Positions 62,074 through 64,000 of a stretch of 64,000 nt of DNA are shown here, in pieces (position 1 is the first letter of the stretch; each line of letters begins with the position of its first letter). The translations under genes were made by a program, and so were the position numbers. The stretch lies in NCBI RefSeq assembly GCF_016595235.1, contig NZ_JAENHL010000008.1, positions 890,624 through 954,623 on the forward strand, in the 5' to 3' direction. This DNA is from Taklimakanibacter albus. GTDB taxonomy: Bacteria > Pseudomonadota > Alphaproteobacteria > Rhizobiales > Aestuariivirgaceae. The notes under the pieces were generated by a model. It saw only the letters and a list, made by a program, of their open reading frames with translations. It made no database searches and was not told the DNA's origin.

Positions 62074-62698
62074 GCCCAATCCGCCGATCTACTTCATCCG
62101 CCACGGCGAAACCGACTGGAATCTCGAAGGCCGCATCCAGGGCCAGATCGACATTCCGCTCAACGACACCGGCCACCAGCAGGCGGTCGCCATTTCGCGC
62201 GGCCTGAAGAACTTCCTCGGCAAGACGAAGGTCGACCTCTTCGTGACGAGCCCGCTGACGCGCACGCGCCAGACGATGGGCTATCTGGCGCGCGAATTCG
62301 ACCTCCCCGCCAGCAAGGCGGAAATCGAACCGGCGATGCTCGAGCTCGCTTTCGGCATCTGGGAAGGCCATTATTTCAAGGACCTCAAGACCAGCGCGAA
62401 CTATCCAAAAGATCTGACCGAGCGCTTCCGCTGGCGCCCGCCGGACGGCGAAAGCTATGAAGAAGGCCTCGAGCGGGTCAAGCAATGGATCGGCCGGCTC
62501 GACGGGCCCACGGTCATCGTCGCGCATGGCGCCATCGGGCGCTGCCTCATCGGCCTCGTCTCCAGCCTCAAACCCGCCGAGATGGTAAAGATGCCGACGC
62601 CGCAGGGTCACTTCTGCCGGCTCCAGGATGGGCGCATCGACTGGTTCGACAGTTCCGGCCATCCGGCGAGCGACACGGCGACCGGCAGCGGTATTTGA
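62066..62698 (+). CDS. Histidine phosphatase family protein
   Basis: 210 residues from GTG 62066. FIRHGETDWNLEGRIQG has the catalytic His of phosphoglycerate mutase-like enzymes, followed by TSPLTRTRQTMGYLA and the second His in VIVAHGAIGR. Metabolite phosphatase of unknown substrate. Part of the conserved fabI - phosphatase - aroC order. Confidence 0.88.
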   Translation: MIEPNPPIYFIRHGETDWNLEGRIQGQIDIPLNDTGHQQAVAISRGLKNFLGKTKVDLFVTSPLTRTRQTMGYLAREFDLPASKAEIEPAMLELAFGIWEGHYFKDLKTSANYPKDLTERFRWRPPDGESYEEGLERVKQWIGRLDGPTVIVAHGAIGRCLIGLVSSLKPAEMVKMPTPQGHFCRLQDGRIDWFDSSGHPASDTATGSGI

Positions 62699-62789
62699 CG
62701 TCGTCGCCGTCGCGCCAGATTAATATTTGGGCAAATCCTTGTCGCCAAAGTCTTCAACTTTGGCGGAACTTGCTCTAATCAGTTGCCTC

Positions 62790-63881
62790 ATGTCTTATAA
62801 CAGCTTCGGCCATATGTTCCGGATGACGACCTTTGGTGAAAGCCATGGGCCGGCGCTCGGCTGCGTGGTCGATGGCTGTCCACCCGGCATTCAGCTCACC
62901 GCAGCGGAAATCCAGGCCTATCTCGACAAGCGCAAGCCGGGCCAGTCGCGCTTCACGACGCAACGGCGCGAGCCGGACGAGGTCAAGATCCTTTCCGGTG
63001 TCTTCGAGGACGAACGCACCGGCGGACAGGTCACCACCGGCACGCCGATCGCGCTCGTGATCGAGAATGTCGACCAACGCTCCAAGGACTATTCGGCGAT
63101 CCGCGACAAATTCCGCCCGGGCCATGCCGATTTCACCTATTTCGCCAAATATGGCGTGCGGGACTATCGCGGCGGCGGGCGTTCCTCGGCGCGCGAAACG
63201 GCAGCCCGGGTGGCCGCCGGCGCCATCGCCCGCAAGATCATCCCGAATGTGACCGTGCGCGGCGCGCTCATCCAGATCGGCCCGCACAAGATCGACCGTA
63301 CCCATTGGAACTGGGACGAGGTCGACCGCAATCCCTTCTTCACACCCGATGCAGCGGCCGTGCAGCCGTGGTCGGCCTATCTCGACGAGGTGCGCAAGGC
63401 GGGCTCCTCAGCCGGGGCCATCGTCGAGGTGGTGGCGACCGGTGTGCCTCCGGGCTGGGGTGCGCCGCTTTACGGCAAGCTCGACCAGGATATCGCCGCC
63501 GCGATGATGAGCATCAATGCGGTGAAGGGCGTCGAGATCGGCGCCGGCTTCGCCGCCGCCCTGCTCGCGGGTGAGGAAAATGCCGATGAGATGCGCATGC
63601 GCCACGGCAAGGCTGAGTTCAGCACCAATCACGCAGGCGGCATTTTGGGCGGCATCTCGACCGGCCAGGAGATCGTGGTGCGCTTCGCCGTCAAGCCGAC
63701 CTCATCGATCCTGTCACCGCGCAAGACGGTGACGGCCACGGGCGAGAACACCGATATCGTGACCACCGGCCGCCACGACCCCTGCGTCGGCATCCGCGCC
63801 GTGCCGGTGGGCGAAGCCATGCTCGCCATCGTCCTGGCCGACCATTTCCTCCGGCATCGCGGGCAGACCGGCGCGCAATAG
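62790..63881 (+). CDS. aroC: Chorismate synthase
   Basis: 363 residues from ATG 62790 ([20 protein letters not shown]); the in-frame extension to 62727 is not needed. Signatures: [46 protein letters not shown] and the C-terminal [18 protein letters not shown]. It converts EPSP to chorismate, needing reduced FMN. The remaining 119 bases to the window end hold no gene that I can see. Confidence 0.95.
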   Translation: MSYNSFGHMFRMTTFGESHGPALGCVVDGCPPGIQLTAAEIQAYLDKRKPGQSRFTTQRREPDEVKILSGVFEDERTGGQVTTGTPIALVIENVDQRSKDYSAIRDKFRPGHADFTYFAKYGVRDYRGGGRSSARETAARVAAGAIARKIIPNVTVRGALIQIGPHKIDRTHWNWDEVDRNPFFTPDAAAVQPWSAYLDEVRKAGSSAGAIVEVVATGVPPGWGAPLYGKLDQDIAAAMMSINAVKGVEIGAGFAAALLAGEENADEMRMRHGKAEFSTNHAGGILGGISTGQEIVVRFAVKPTSSILSPRKTVTATGENTDIVTTGRHDPCVGIRAVPVGEAMLAIVLADHFLRHRGQTGAQ

Positions 63882-64000
63882 ACCGGTCGCCGACGCGAAC
63901 AGACTCCAGCTTATGGACTCCGCCTCAAGCTTTCCTCAAACATTCCCGGGACTCTCGGCGCTTGACCTTGTCTCGAGTGAACTGTTCTGATGCTTATCGC

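Noticed and set aside
1-64000. CRISPR array, rRNA genes, insertion sequences
   Set aside because: No regularly spaced repeats, rRNA or transposase sequence was seen.

Overview
The window is GC-rich alphaproteobacterial DNA. Its gene orders are those of Hyphomicrobiales (Rhizobiales): fabI - histidine phosphatase - aroC, HDAC-like - xseB - tlyA, a ureDABCEFG urease operon, a HWE-type histidine kinase and bioY. This placement rests on gene content and order, not on a search.

Layout. (1) 1-10.6 kb is chromosomal: an L-asparaginase II gene running off the left edge, an MFS transporter, an SGNH-like membrane protein, tRNA-Gln and tRNA-Pro, a cysteine synthase-family/MarR divergent pair sharing a palindromic operator, a DUF1629-like protein, an FMN-binding protein, a methyltransferase, a decayed gene and tRNA-Arg. 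(2) 10.7-32.8 kb is a podovirus-type prophage. Nearly all of it is one leftward late operon: terminase small and large subunits, portal, minor structural proteins, scaffold, capsid, neck and nozzle, internal proteins, fibre, then lysis genes. At its right end is a short immunity region with an S24-type repressor and divergent promoters. I find no integrase, no replication gene and no large ejection protein. (3) 32.9-46.1 kb is chromosomal: a class D beta-lactamase beside the prophage, a putrescine-type ABC transporter with a LuxR regulator, a zinc alcohol dehydrogenase, a HWE sensor kinase, a MarR-like regulator, and a polar-amino-acid ABC cassette without an ATPase, next to a GYD protein, a cysteine hydrolase and a LysR regulator. 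(4) 46.1-53.8 kb holds ureG-F-E-C-B-A-D, a GNAT enzyme, an FAD oxidase and a Sua5-type tsaC, all leftward and mostly overlapping. (5) 53.9-63.9 kb holds a deleted SDR pseudogene, an HDAC-like protein, xseB, tlyA, methyltransferase, AraC, HTH-TPR protein, bioY, MBL hydrolase, fabI, histidine phosphatase and aroC.

Most distinctive features. The late prophage operon is intact but its early half is missing, so it may be a remnant or a domesticated particle. Its lysis block carries an unannotated 55-residue holin candidate, a trypsin-like lipoprotein protease coupled to the endolysin, a C-terminally membrane-anchored endolysin, nested Rz/Rz1 and a small HExxH protein. A tandem repeated unit, each copy ending in an intrinsic terminator, lies between the regulatory genes and the terminase. 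The repressor and its divergent neighbour both appear to have leaderless promoters.
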